Shown here: in pieces, positions 43,336 to 54,679 of the stretch | How positions within the stretch are numbered: the stretch's first letter is position 1 | Layout: each line of letters begins with the position of its first letter | Source: Diphasiastrum complanatum | Taxonomy: Eukaryota; Streptophyta; Lycopodiopsida; Lycopodiales; Lycopodiaceae | Direction: 5' to 3' | Length of the DNA stretch: 58,098 nucleotides | Assembly: GCA_029204225.1 (NCBI GenBank) | Contig: MU833310.1 | Span: 1-58,098 of the forward strand | Made by a program: the position numbers and the translations under genes | Notes under the pieces: model-generated | Seen by the model: only the letters and a program-made list of their open reading frames with translations | Told to the model about the DNA's origin: nothing | The model's database searches: none

Positions 43336-43780
43336 GGGCCTTCCAAATAAGCTTTATGAGCTGAAGATAATAAGTGGAAAGTATTGGAACACTTTGTTAT
43401 CAATGTTTATCTTCAAAGGATATACACAATTCATCACTTCTCTAAGTCACATTTATGTTTACACATATAGAAACGTTCATTGGCTTTATGTTCATATTCC
43501 AAGAGATTATTTTGAAAAGTTCAACGTTGGTGTTTTTTTTGTAGCATGTGTTGGGTTTTCCAAATAAGCTTTTTTGAGCTAAAGGTAATAAGTGGAAAGT
43601 ATTAGAACACTTTGTTATCAATGTTTATTTTCGAAAGATAGACGCAATTCATCACTTCACTAAGTCACACTTATGTTTACACATAGAGAAACATTCATTG
43701 GCTTTATATTTACATTCTAAGAGAATTTTTTGAAAAGTGCACTTCTTAACCTTCAACTTTGGTGCTGTTTTTGTAGCATG
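43336..43780. repeat. tandem duplication, about 218-bp offset
   Basis: TAAGTGGAAAGTATT starts matching stretches at 43371 and 43589. Both copies run through TTATGTTTACACATA and TTGGCTTTAT to TTTGTAGCATGTG. Copies differ by scattered substitutions and small indels. Confidence 0.9.
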
Positions 43781-44465
43781 TGTAAAAGCACGTGCCGATT
43801 GATGGAAGTAGGCATGACAAGTGGATCACTCTCTTTGCCTACCTTGACTGTATGCATTCTGCCTTTCTCTCAAGCACAAATAGTACTTTCTTTTTGTGCC
43901 TCACCATTTAAATTCCTTTCTCTCTCTCTATATCAGTTCTTTTGTATACCTACTTGCTTCTCTACATAATTCAAGTCAATGAACATTTATGTTAAAGTTG
44001 CCCTTTAAGTGCCTTAATGTTAGGTTTTGATTGGACATGTTTTTTTTGTTTGATCAAGATATGCAATTGAAACTTTTTGTCGTTATGGATATTTGTTTGA
44101 GGCCTTGAGGCTTGCTGCTTTGAAAGATCATTTTAGTCTATGGCAATTGGGCACTTTAGAAACCACACATTGGAGCTCAAGTCATAAGGTATGATCACCA
44201 ATTACAGGCCAAGAAGTTGGTTGCTCAAGTGAAGCCCACTTTTTCCTCTCTCAAAAAATGCTCAATTTCCAGGCTATGAACAAAACCAACACATAGGACA
44301 TGATTGACGCAAGAGACAACATACAAGTCCGTTTATCAAATTAAGCACACCTACCTTGCAAGATGATGATTTGATGGCCCCGCCAAGGAAAAACCATAAC
44401 CCTAAGCTGATTATGCTTTGTAAATGGCATGTGAAAAAGTCAAAGACTCCATTACGCAATGGAAT

Positions 44466-44527
44466 GAGCCGGGCACAGTCCATCTTTTTGGAAATCCTTA
44501 CCGGGCAGAATGGCCTGTGCCCGGCTC
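44466..44527. other. 13-bp perfect GC-rich inverted repeat
   Basis: GAGCCGGGCACAG (44466-44478) and CTGTGCCCGGCTC (44515-44527) with a 36-base loop that itself contains CCGGGCAGAATGGCC. It stands out from AT-rich surroundings. Confidence 0.88.
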
Positions 44528-44829
44528 CTTCCATAAGACAATAATATCAGGTGCTCAACTTTGATTTGAAAGGTTGCAAATGTCACTTTGGTTTGTCTTG
44601 AATTCATTCATTTATAAATCTAGACACAACATTAAAGTAAGCTACACGGATCTATGTTCCAAAGTTGAGCAAAGCAAGGAGAGAGAGGGGGACAATGAGA
44701 AGGGCAAATAAACATCCAAATAAAGTTGAAACCAATGAAATTTTCCTTATTGGAATGAGAATTTGACTTAGTTATTTTTTTAGAGACTTTGACTTAGTTG
44801 TTTTTTTACGAGTTCTTGAGGACTACAAG

Positions 44830-45325
44830 TGTAAAGTCCTCACTACAGTATTCAAGCCTAAGCATACCATACAAAGCAACAACACAAGGGAACAGGTGGT
44901 GAATAAACCAACCCAACCAAACCTAGATCGAACGGATCTAGCCCCCAAGCTATGGATCAATCAGAGTCATGGAAAGAGGAGTCACACCAGCAACATGTAG
45001 CTACCAATCACAAAATCAAGCATACACTAGTGAGAGCCCAGCAGGTATACTTCTACCCTCCAAGGCCCATGCACCACTAGTAGTGCACTGTGACACCTCA
45101 CTGGACACCTCTACAGCCTATCTGGGCCACATCATCCAGTTCTCTTATGACTCACTAATAGACCCATACACACTCCACCACCATGTGTTTGGGCCTACAA
45201 CCATTAATTATGACCATGTATACATAAGGGCCCCAATTCCCTTATAGTCACAATTAACTTACGGGTTGTTGGTCTACCGGTCCCTAGTGGGGACACGCTA
45301 CCCGCGACCAGTCATGAGTATGACA
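44830..45325 (-). mobile_element. gypsy 3' LTR
   Basis: On the minus strand starts TGTCATACTC after the PPT and ends GGACTTTACA. It is 496 bp. Relative to the 5' LTR it has an extra CTGTGAC near 45090 and a few substitutions. Confidence 0.93.
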
Positions 45326-45340
45326 TTCTTTCCCCCTTAT
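45326..45340 (-). other. gypsy polypurine tract
   Basis: TAAGGGGGAAAGAA on the minus strand, immediately before TGTCATACTC. Confidence 0.85.
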
Positions 45341-45353
45341 TCAAGTTCTGTCC

Positions 45354-46640
45354 TCAGAATTTAAAACTGGGAAAGTTCCTCCTTAATCTTCCCTCCTGTT
45401 CCCAAGAATCGTCATCGTCCGTACATCCCCTCCATCGAACCAGATGCTCGGTAACTATACGATTTTTGAATCGTTTAGTTCTTGTATCCAAGATCTTTTC
45501 GGGTTCAAGACGAAATACACCCGATGATTCATCCAACAGGTTCAACTGATCTCCAGATCCAAGATGCTCTCCTTCACGTAGACTCTTTTTGAAACGACTA
45601 ACGTGAAATACAGGATGCACTTGCGATCTTTCCGGGAGTTCCAATTGGTAAGCTGAGGATCCGATCTTTTTCAAGATCTTAAACGGTCCTCTATATCTAG
45701 GGGACAACTTATAATGCTTGCCGGTACGCATTACACTTGAATCCTTTCGGATTCTCAAATATACCCAGTCTTCCACTTGGAAGTCTCTCGGTAATCTTTT
45801 CAGATTTGCATAATGTTTGTCCCTATCATGGGCACTTTGGACATTTTCACGTGCAATCCGTAGCATTTCATGCATATCATATAGAAAATCTGCTACTTTT
45901 TGAAACTTGATCGTCCGAGTCTCAACTACGATGGGTGACCTAGGCTCAAAACTGTACATAAGCATAAACGGGCTATAACCGGTAGCCGAATGCTTACTAC
46001 TATTATAGGCAAACTCGATCAATGGAAGGTACTTTTCCCAATCAAATTGCCGTCTGGAAACATATGCCCGAAGCATTTGTTCCATTGTCTGATTTGTTCT
46101 TTCCGTCTATCCATCCATCTTAGGATGATCAGAAGAACCCCCTAGTTTAGCGAACACGGCCAACCAAAAGTGACCGGTGAACTTCGGATCGCGATCGCTC
46201 ACTTGGTAATCCGTAAAGCCTAAACAGACGCTCTACAAATATCTGAGCTAAATCAGAAGCCTTCGTGGTGCTCTTTACCAAAATTAACGTAACCAATTTG
46301 GTAAAATGGTCGACCACAACCCAAATTGCATCATGTTGTTTATTCGTCCGCGGTAACCCAACCACGAAATCCATGGAAATACTATCCCATCTCTTATCAG
46401 AGATATCCAATGGATGCAACAAACTGCCAACCTTATGGCGTTCAGCTTTATTCAACTGGCATTGGTCACACTTGACCACATAAGATTCTACAAAGGGCTT
46501 GAGTTTTGGCCAATAAAAATCCCTTCGTACCAAATCCAGTGTACGAGATGTATGCCGGGATGTCTTGCGCATGGTGAGTCATGACATTCATAAAGAATTT
46601 TATTTTTAACAACATCCACATCAGGCACACAAACCTTCCC
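45354..46640 (-). pseudogene. gypsy integrase with C-terminal chromodomain
   Basis: Zinc-binding region with LDLVRRDFYWPKLKPFVE and VKCDQCQLNKA, catalytic core SISMDFVVGLPRTNKQHDAI (first Asp), a frameshift at about 46190 just before the SDRDPKFTGHFW region (second Asp), then a stop where DGQTER reads DG-stop-TER (about 46110). From 46085 the frame is open to 45354: YVSRRQFDWEKYLPLIEFAY, a GPY module WVYLRIRKDS...KLSPRYRGPFKIL, HPVFHVSRFKKSL, and chromodomain EHLVRWRGCTDDDDSWEQE. One frameshift and one stop disable it. Confidence 0.93.
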
Positions 46641-46839
46641 TTTTCTGAACGAAAGTCCATTACGGATAGAGAAGTCATCAGTACCCTTTATATCCTTCCC
46701 CCTAGACTGATCACCATGATCATCAGTCATGCTTGAAGAAACTGTTAGAACCCTATTCCAGATTGGTCCAAAATGTGGGTCTTTCTCATAAAGACCTCTC
46801 AGGGAGAGATAAAAGTCTATACTGATCTCAGTGAAGGAA

Positions 46840-47150
46840 AGTTCGTTCACTTCACCAATTCGACTAAGTGCATCAGCCACCTGATTAGAAGAGCCCCTTA
46901 TATACCGCACTTCAAAGTCAAATTCTTGCATGAGTTCTGCCCATCTGGCCTTACGACCTCGCAAATCATTCTGATTACAGAAATACTTTAAAGGTTGATT
47001 ATCCGTATTAACCACGAATTTATTACCGTACAGGTAATGCCTCCATGATTTCAAAGCGTGGATTACAGCAAAAAGCTCTTTTTTCTGAGTGGTCTACCTG
47101 ACCTGAGCATCGGTTAGTTTCTTACTCTCAAAGGCAACGAGTTGACCCTC
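46840..47150 (-). pseudogene. gypsy RNase H
   Basis: WRHYLYGNKFVVNTDNQPLK, YFCNQNDLRGRKARWAELMQ, and VRYIRGSSNQVADALSRI, the conserved TDxxxLK, RxARWxxxL and N.VADALSR motifs. A frame change near 47090 separates it from RT. The region from 46840 down to 46640 links to the integrase zinc finger. Confidence 0.92.
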
Positions 47151-48150
47151 CTATAAGAGAACAGCTCCAATAGCCGTATCACTCGCGTTAGTGTTAATGA
47201 CGAACGACAAGTCTGGATCCGCTATTCTCAAAACTGGAGCTGAGGCAATTAGAAGCTTGAGTTTGCAAAAACTCTCATCTAATTTCTCATCCCATCTAAT
47301 GGGAGGACTTGGCCAACCTTTGTCGCTTTTCACTCCTTTCAACATATTGTTGAGAGGTGCAGCAATCTTCGAGTACTTCTCTGCAAATCTACGGAAAAAC
47401 ACAGTGAAACGTAAGAATGACTTAAGTTCACGCACCGTTTTAGGAATTGGCCATTCCACTCCCGTCTTCACCTTTTCTTCGTTAATCTTGATCCCAAAGG
47501 AGGTAATCTTATGACCTAGGTAAAAAAGTTCCTTATTGAGAATTCGCACTTTGATTCTTTTGCATAAAGCTTCTCTTGTCTTAAGATACGTAAGACAGTA
47601 CGGAGATGCTTAGCATGCTCTTTGAGTGTTCTGTTATAGATCAGAATATCGTCCAAAAACACTACTAGGAACTTCCCCAAATATGGACGAAATAAATCGT
47701 TCATCATTTGCTGGAAAGTAGCCGGAGCATTCGTCAAACCAAAGGGCAATACAAGAAACTCGTAGTGGCCAAACCTGGTCCTAAAACCGATTTTAGATAC
47801 ATCTTCCGGATGTATCCTAATCTGATGGTATCCCGTACGTAGATCAATTTTCGTGAGTATTTAGCTCCATTCAATCGATCTATAAGATCGTCCATCCTGG
47901 GCAACGGGTATTTACTTTTAACTGTAAGCTTGTTTAGACCCTTGTAATCTACACATAGCTGGAAACTCCCATCTTTCTTACTCTTAAGAAGGACATGTGC
48001 TCCCCATGGAGATTTATTGGGTCTTATGTGTCCCATCCTTAGATACTCCTCGATCTGTCTAGCCACTTCCTCTTCTTCCTTCTGACTAAACCGATATGGT
48101 TGTCTGAAGATAGGACGACTATCGGGCAAAAGATCTATCTTATGATCCAC
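47151..48150 (-). pseudogene. gypsy reverse transcriptase
   Basis: From 48150 down: [78 protein letters not shown], a frame break near 47860 at the first catalytic Asp region, then [30 protein letters not shown] with the catalytic pair at 47648-47659, a further frame change near 47530, and VEWPIPKTVRELKSFLRF. The core motifs are intact but at least two frameshifts interrupt the protein. Confidence 0.94.
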
Positions 48151-48724
48151 CGACCGAGCGGGGGTGGTAGTCCATAAAGTAGTTGCTTCGAAAAAACTTC
48201 ACTAAACTCTTGCTTTAAATCTTGCAAAAGCTGTTGTTCCTGATGTGAATTTTCGGTGTTAAAACAAGAAAACACATTCACATCCTCAACATCACAATGC
48301 ATACGAGATTTCAAAAGCAAGTGAAAGAGTTCATAATCAGAATCATGAAGTTTCTCAATTAATTTAGCCGAGGAAATCATCGACGATGGAAGTACATCGG
48401 TCTCTCCAGAAATAGAGACAATTTGATCAAACTGATCTTTAAATATCATTGAATGATTTTTAAAATCTATCTCTAAAGAGTCAGAGCCAAAAAACCATTC
48501 ATAGCCCAAAATTACATTAGTTCGGTCCAGATTCATGACATGGAAATCCAACGGCTCAACATAGTCCTGCATCCGAAGCTCTAAGTTAGAGACTTTGACA
48601 TCCCAAATCTCAATGTCCGACCTTGAGGCAAGACGGACCAACGTAACGGTGATCACTAGCCATGGTGGGCACTCGGAGCTTCTGCACAAGTCGAGCATTC
48701 AAAAAATTGTGAGTACTACCTGAA
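48135..48724 (-). pseudogene. gypsy aspartic protease and linker
   Basis: The active site VLFDSGSTHNFLNARLVQKL is encoded at about 48665-48720, frameshifted relative to the open frame that follows (48698-48135). The latter has DIEIWDVKVSNLELRM, DFHVMNLDRTNVILGYEWFF (the standard chromovirus protease end) and the acidic linker to RT ending EFSEVFSKQL. Confidence 0.88.
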
Positions 48725-49369
48725 TCAAATAGCACATTCACGTCTTTCCCTCACCCGAAACAATTCATTAGGCTTGAAACAAATAGCGGCACTTTGGCTA
48801 AATAGTCCAAGAACTCTTGGACATAACCGTCCAATTCTCAGCTGCCCATTTTGCAGTTGATAAACTGAATATACAGCTCGAAATCGTCTATTGTGACAAA
48901 AGCTTTCCGGAATTTCGTTAGGAATCCAGCCCGTCACCGGTTTTGTGGAAAGTTCCCTCCACCAAGAAGAGGCTTTACCTTCCAGAAACAATAGAACCGA
49001 TGATATTCGTTTCTCCTTTGGGACGTTGTGCAAGCTAAAATAGCTTGTCCAACGATTTAACCAGTCTTCAACAACTTCCGGGCGTTTAAACTTTTTATCG
49101 CCAAAAAATATTTCCGGTTGGTAGCCCAAGTTGTTAGAGTTAATTGCTTGCAGTTGATTAAATAGATTTTGCATTTGTTTATCCCGTTGTTTATTGCTCT
49201 GATGAAGTTCTAAAACTACCTTGTCTAAAGTTTGCAACAGTTTTTCTGAGTCTAGGGTGTCATCACTGCCGGGTGAGGCCGGCTGAATTTCCGTATTACC
49301 CCCATCACTTCCAGGTGATGGTGGGTGAATCTCGGTAGCAACCCCCTCCAAAATCTCATCAGTATCCAT
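48725..49369 (-). pseudogene. gypsy gag, N-terminal part
   Basis: The start codon at 49369 gives MDTDEILEGVATEIHPPSPG, a repeated TEIxPxSPGSD acidic segment, a coiled-coil-like LLQTLDKVVLELHQSNKQRD, then the capsid motif PEVVEDWLNRWTSYFSLHNV, PKEKRISSVLLFLEGKASSW and WRELSTK. After about residue 150 the frame changes and the rest of capsid and the zinc knuckle are shortened or missing, so gag is defective. It is preceded by the long leader and PBS. Confidence 0.9.
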
Positions 49370-49876
49370 TTGCTTTCCAACTGAAAAGTAAAAAATAACT
49401 TAGTTTGGTTAACACATTTATTATGGGTATAATAGTTACTGAACCAAGCAATGTCTACAAAAACCAATTTACAGACCATACGTGCTTTTATTTACCAATT
49501 ATACCAATGAATCTCCAAATGGATCTTTTACGCAATAAAAAACGAGATTTAACTGGTCAATGCAACAAAAATCTTTTAATAACTTTACTTGAGCTATTAC
49601 GTTCTTCTGCAATATAAAATGACTGAGAAAATCCCTTGAGAAAAAAATCCACAAGAATTTAAAAAAACTCAGTAAAATAATCAATAGACTAGCCTCCCAC
49701 CCCCTCCTCACCATTTCCTAACATGCATATCTCCAAGTTTAAAAGAATAAAGTTTGAGTTTGGGGGCCACCTACCCCTCCCCCCCCCCCCCTTCCTTTCA
49801 AGTACTCTCCTCTCCTCGCGACCTCGGACTACCCCACGGCCGAATCAAGAGAGTTCTGGATTCAGCGAGCGCCCAC

Positions 49877-49964
<88 letters not shown>

Positions 49965-50936
49965 CCATGAAGCCATCGGGTGGGACGACAGATTGAGGAG
50001 AGACGCCCGCCCATCACCATCACAAACAGAGTAATTTGTTCCAGGTTTTAGGGCGCCCAGGAGGAGTTCAACAAAGGGATTCAACAGCATGTTAATCTGA
50101 GTTTTTTTCCACAGTTATTCATTTATTTGATGCAGGAAGCACAAAGGCACAATCATCTGCTGTTTTTTTTGCAGATTACTTTACCTTCACAGCGTTTTAC
50201 AGATTGCTTTTACTTATATACACTAGTTTTCAGCATAAGCAAAGTTTCTATCCAAGATTTGTAGGGTTTGCCCTCATTGTGCATGGATAACAGCAGTCAT
50301 GCTGCCAAAATTTCCACAGAAATTGATTTTTGCAGGTTACAATGACTATTTTATTAGATAACACATGTACTTAAACCAAACCATTCCCAAGTAATGGCTT
50401 TACAGGCTTCTAACCCTGCAAACAAACCGTTAGTTTGCTGGAAAATGAAGCATAACCCTGTGATTCACAGTAAGCAGCCTTGCACAAACATCACCAACAC
50501 TCAACAACCAACCGGTTAGACTATTTTCTATTCCAGCCTATTCCCACCGTTTTAAAACCAAACCGGCTTCCAAACAGGCAATAGACAACATTCAAAATAC
50601 AATAACCGTTTTTTGAGAAGAACAAGAAACTGTAGGAAAAAATCCAGCCAACCAATAAAGTAACTTGTTGCTTCACCAAAAATGCTAACCACAGAGTAAT
50701 CGGCAACAACAGAATTGACACGGAATCTTTTTCAAGAAACTAATTCGAAAAGCACAAAAACGAACCAATTGTGAGCCTGGTAGTGCACTTACCACACAAT
50801 CGATTGCAATTCGAAAATTATTTCCAACTGGAAGAAAATTCCACAATTCCACCGTTTGTTGCTTAATCCGTCGGATTCTCGAGGAAATGTCAAGATTTCC
50901 ACTCAGCACTTTCGATGGTAAATCCTGCTTAGACTG
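49370..50936 (-). other. gypsy leader (untranslated region) with GA and C tracts
   Basis: About 1.5 kb between PBS and gag. No coding domain. Contains the C run at 49779-49791 and a GA tract at 49879-49961. Confidence 0.8.
49879..49961. repeat. (GA)n microsatellite, 83 bp, in gypsy leader
   Basis: A pure GA tract flanked on both sides by the direct repeat GAGCGCCCA (49867-49875 and 49959-49967). Confidence 0.97.
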
Positions 50937-50949
50937 GCTCTGATACCAA
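50937..50949 (-). promoter_or_regulatory. primer-binding site, initiator tRNA-Met
   Basis: TGGTATCAGAGCC on the minus strand, one base inside the 5' LTR end (TTTACA-T-TGGTATC). Exact match to the usual plant site. Confidence 0.92.
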
Positions 50950-51438
50950 TGTAAAGTCCTCACTACAGGATTCAAGCCTAAGCATACCATACAAAGCAAC
51001 AACACAAGGGAACAGGTGGTGGATAAACCAACCCAACCAAACCTAGATCGAACGGATCTAGCCGCCAAGCTATGGATCAATCAGAGTCATGGAAAGAGGA
51101 GTCACACCAGCAACATGTAGCTACCAATCACAAAATCAAGCATACACTAGTGAGAGCCAGCATGTATACTATACCCTCCAAGGCCCATGCACCACTAGTA
51201 GTGCAACACCTCACTGGACACCTCTGTAGCCTATCTGGGCCACGTCATCCAGTTCTCTTATGACTCACTGATAGACCCATACCAACTCCACCACCATGTG
51301 TTTAGGCCTACAACCATTAATTACGACCATGTACACATAAGGGCCCCAATTCCCTTATAGTCACAATTAACTTACGGGTTGTTGGTCTACCGGTCCCTAG
51401 TGTGGACACGCTACTCGAGACCAGTCATGGGCATGACA
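50950..51438 (-). mobile_element. gypsy 5' LTR
   Basis: 489 bp, TGTCATGCCC to GGACTTTACA on the minus strand, paired with 44830-45325. Confidence 0.93.
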
Positions 51439-53284
51439 ACTTATAGTGACGGTACATTTCAGATGATGTAAGGATTTGTATGATTCCAATGACAAGTCCT
51501 GATGCTTGTAAATGAAGTGTTTTACTATTGCAATAGTTAACTTAAATTCAAAGATATGATTATGCTCAATATTACAGTGTACATCAAGTTGCAACCACAC
51601 TATGGAGCAGAAAGCTCGCAAGTGAATTATTTGGCTAATTTGTAGAAATTTACAATGTCTTATAAAATTTTGAAAGTATTAATTATTCAAGTTGATTTTG
51701 GGTTGGAGCCTAAAACATAGTGTTCCTTCTATACGAAATTTAAAAAAAAAATGTCATACACCTGCCAATTTTTCGAAAAGCCAAGAAAAGATGGACTTTG
51801 TGATCTTGATAAGATAATTAGATTCAGATGATTTGATTCTTTCAATCAACTATTTAGATAACTATGATTATGAATAATTATAGGAACACCAATTATTAGA
51901 GTTATATGACATTGCCCTTTAGTTACGCTTAGCGTTCACACCTTGAGTTTTTGCAATGGTTGTATTTCTTTTGATAAGTACAAAAATCTTAGCAACAATG
52001 TTAAATGTTTCTTTGTTGTTATGTGTCACAATTTGCTTCATAACATTAAACATTATGCTAGGCTCATGCTATCGTAGAGCACATTGAAACCAACCAATAG
52101 TCATCATGTGCTTATTTAAGATTAGTAAAATACAAGCCATTATGCAAAGAAATAGGAAAGTACAATAACACATATGTTGATGATCCAATAGCAGCAAATA
52201 AAAACACAATTGCCATTGTTTGCTATTGAATGTCTAGGAATTATTATACAAACCACCTTAGTTTGCATGAATAGGGCACATAAGACATAGCTTGAATTCA
52301 AAAGAGAGGTGGAGAATTTTCCAACTCTCTCATAATTTAACTGTTGTAAGAGATATATTTGAGGATGCCAACGAGGTATTTATCAAGATTCAAATTCTAA
52401 CTATGCTTAGCCTCATTGTAAATCCAGCCAACTAACAAATTTATTATTATTTGTTACAGATGGATCCACCTTCAATATTAAGGCCAATGGATCCTTTGGG
52501 TCCCATGTAACTTTACAAGCCATTGCTCCAATTATAAAGTTCTAGTTACATGAAAATAACTCTATTGACATGTCTTTGAGGTAGATCTTATACAAATCCT
52601 TTTGTTATCATGGATATCCTCAATTATCATTTGAACATTTCTTCAATTTGTCATTGGAAGCATTATTCATTGATGCTTTTGAAGTGGAGGCATTATGTGA
52701 TGTTTATAGTAATTTCTATTAGAAATGTGGCTAAACTTTTTACATTTAATTCTGTATATTTGGCCAAAATAGTTTCAACCTATATGAAGATTAAGATTGC
52801 TAAAAAAATTTCAACTCAAGTTTTAAAAAAAATGCCAAAATGATCATTGAAAGTTGGACATCCTTTAAAAAAAAATTCAAAGTTATGAGTTTGATTTTTA
52901 AAAAATGATTTAGATCACCAAAATGCCAAAATGCATTATGATCACACAACATAGTTTTAAAACAATATATGAGCTGAAATAGGCCAACCAAGTACAATTC
53001 TAGTGGAAGGATGTTGGTTTCAAAAATATTTATGAATATGTTTTGGCATTTTCATATTGACAATCTTTTTGCATGAGCTTAGTAGGTAGTGAGCATGACT
53101 TCAAATGGTTTGCTAGGCTTAATCTATGAGTATTTAAGCTACCAACCTAAATGTTCAAAGTTTACATTTGTGGAGATTTATGAGGAAATTTGGTTTTTTT
53201 ATTTATATGTAGCATCTTTTATGGTGTTGAGTCAGATTATAGTGTCATGTAAGTATGGACAATCCTATATCGTCTTAGTAAAAG
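51439..53284. other. unassigned AT-rich DNA, possibly gene-derived
   Basis: No supported gene. At 52458-52730 a plus frame that follows an acceptor-like TTTGTTACAG reads TDGSTFNIKANGSFGSHVTL and onward with only a few stops, which could be a decayed exon upstream of the exon at 53545. This is weak. Confidence 0.3.
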
Positions 53285-53470
53285 TACACTTGCACACTCA
53301 CGTGCATGCATGTGCGTGTGTACATTCGTTGACATGGACTTACTCATATAGATGTGCACACACACAAGCTATATGTGCATGGACACACACATGCACATGT
53401 GCATGCATTCACCCCACCCGTACACATGTACAAGGAGACATACAATTGTGCACGGATTGTGTGCATGCCT
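53285..53470. repeat. degenerate TG/CA-rich low-complexity tract
   Basis: Interspersed GTGCATGCATGTG and ACACACACATGCACATGT words, alternating purine-pyrimidine for much of the length. It lies just upstream of the exon at 53545, probably inside an intron. Confidence 0.8.
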
Positions 53471-53544
53471 AGTTAGAAAGATATTCATTTAATTGTTGCC
53501 AAGTTTGTTGTTTTGTTCTTGATTGTACGAGCTTTCTTGTGCAG

Positions 53545-53693
53545 GAGCTAGTCAACACACTCCATCCTTTGCTTAAAGAACTTCCAGAATGGCTTTCAGG
53601 ACCATATGAATTGTTTAAAGATGACGAGATTCGCATATGTGACAGATGCAAGTCTCCTTGTGATTGGATATTTTTTAGCAAAGAAGATAAAAA
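53545..53693 (+). pseudogene. orphan exon of an unidentified host gene
   Basis: A 149-bp open block with classical plant splice sites: an acceptor TTCTTGTGCAG with a T-rich tract before it, and a donor GTAAGTG after it. It encodes 49 codons without a stop: ELVNTLHPLLKELPEWLSGP, then YELFKDDEIRICDRCKSPC, then DWIFFSKEDKK. The CDRCKSPC cluster (Cys-x2-Cys-x3-Cys) suggests part of a metal-binding fold. I do not recognise the protein. Neither neighbouring exon could be found with confidence, so it may be a real gene with long introns or a dead gene piece. Typed as pseudogene only for caution. Confidence 0.5.
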
Positions 53694-54240
53694 GTAAGTG
53701 AAATTGTTTGGAAATTTTCTCACCTTCAATGAAGATGTTTTTCAAAACCTTTTCGAATAGAACACAAAAAAACTTATCGGTTTGCATCAATTTTACTTCT
53801 TGTGCTTGCCCATAACAAAAATGTTAGTGTTCATCTTTGTTTGACATGTTTTTTAGGGTCACTATAGATTGAGCAAAATAAGTTGTTTTCCTAGAGTCAC
53901 TACATAATTAGCGACAATCGTTTAACAAAGACATCAATAATAGATTAGAATGTACAACCTTGTAGCTCTTCTACAAGGGGATTCTTTGTCTCTTATGTCC
54001 TCCCAATAAAAAGCTGAAAAAAACATTATTTAGAAGCTACAAGACAGGGACCTTTTCATGCGATTAGTTTGGAGGGGAGTGGGCTCCTTTGCATAAGTTT
54101 TTTTCTTGGTAGAGATACTCTAGACCTTGTTGAAAAACTAAATGGCCACTTTGGTTCCAATTGTAATTAATATGACTAAAGGAATCCATATGTATTCTAT
54201 GAGGCCTTACATAATATATTGCTATTAAGCACTCTTAATA
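53694..54240. other. unassigned DNA downstream of the orphan exon
   Basis: No coding frame supported. If the exon is real this is intron. Confidence 0.4.
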
Positions 54241-54244
54241 GAAG

Positions 54245-54483
54245 ACTTGCCTACAAGTGTGCCAGTTGATAGCTTAAGTAGTGTCATAAAGAAATTGGCG
54301 GTGAAAGTTAATAAGATGTCTCTGGGACATGCCAAAAAACAAAATCGTCACAAGGGACAGCGATGCGAAATTCAGGATACCAAGAGAAGATTTCACAAAA
54401 TGCCTCAAATTGTCATGGATGGCATTAGGAAGAAGCGGCTCCATACATGTAAAGTCGACATGTTGATTATACCTCAAGGATAG
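54245..54483 (+). pseudogene. basic open frame, unidentified
   Basis: A plus frame after an acceptor-like CTCTTAATAG reads DLPTSVPVDSLSSVIKKLAV, then a very basic MSLGHAKKQNRHKGQRCEIQ and DTKRRFHKMPQIVMDGIRKK, ending with a stop at 54481. Lys/Arg-rich composition is compatible with a nucleic-acid-binding tail, such as a gag linker or a nuclear protein. I cannot assign it. It may be an exon of the same gene as 53545, as it is on the same strand about 550 bp downstream. Confidence 0.25.
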
Positions 54484-54679
54484 TGTAGATGCCCCACATG
54501 AGTTACCATGTCTTAGAAAAGGGATCGCTTGCCTAAAATGTATGATAATCAAAGCCTTGCTACTAAAGGTTGAGGTTGCTTTCGCTAATGGTGAAGGGAT
54601 GCTACAACATGAAAATCTACTCTGGCATTTGAAAGGGGACATCAATACTTGTAGGTTTGCAAATGTGAGCAGGAGAACT

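Larger units (their letters stand above)
41481..44829. other. unassigned DNA with a tandem duplication and an inverted repeat
   Basis: More than 3 kb without a recognised gene. An 82-codon minus frame at 41629-41877 (with HARKFPHAKLDLFNNADDN) and a 115-codon plus frame at 43220-43567 have no family I can name. A 218-bp tandem duplication (43336-43780) and a GC-rich inverted repeat (44466-44527) are the only clear structures. Confidence 0.4.
44830..51438 (-). mobile_element. near-complete Ty3/gypsy chromovirus with both LTRs
   Basis: Minus-strand order: 5' LTR (51438-50950), PBS TGGTATCAGAGCC (about 50937-50949), a leader of about 1.5 kb with a GA tract, gag (49369 down), protease, RT, RNase H, integrase with chromodomain (to 45354), PPT and 3' LTR (45325-44830). 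By eye the LTRs differ at about twenty places plus two short indels. Only a handful of frameshifts and stops are seen, so this is the youngest element of the window. The flanks (ACAAG and ACTTA) do not form a target duplication. Confidence 0.93.

Noticed and set aside
43220-43567. 115-codon frame with NVHWLYVHIP, reminiscent of Ulp1-type cysteine proteases
   Set aside because: Only a few residues match, the remaining catalytic residues are not identifiable, and the segment is one half of a tandem duplication.
44825-51443. Target-site duplication for the best preserved gypsy element
   Set aside because: Flanking pentamers ACAAG and ACTTA do not match, although LTR ends are clear; a recombination between elements or decay could explain this.
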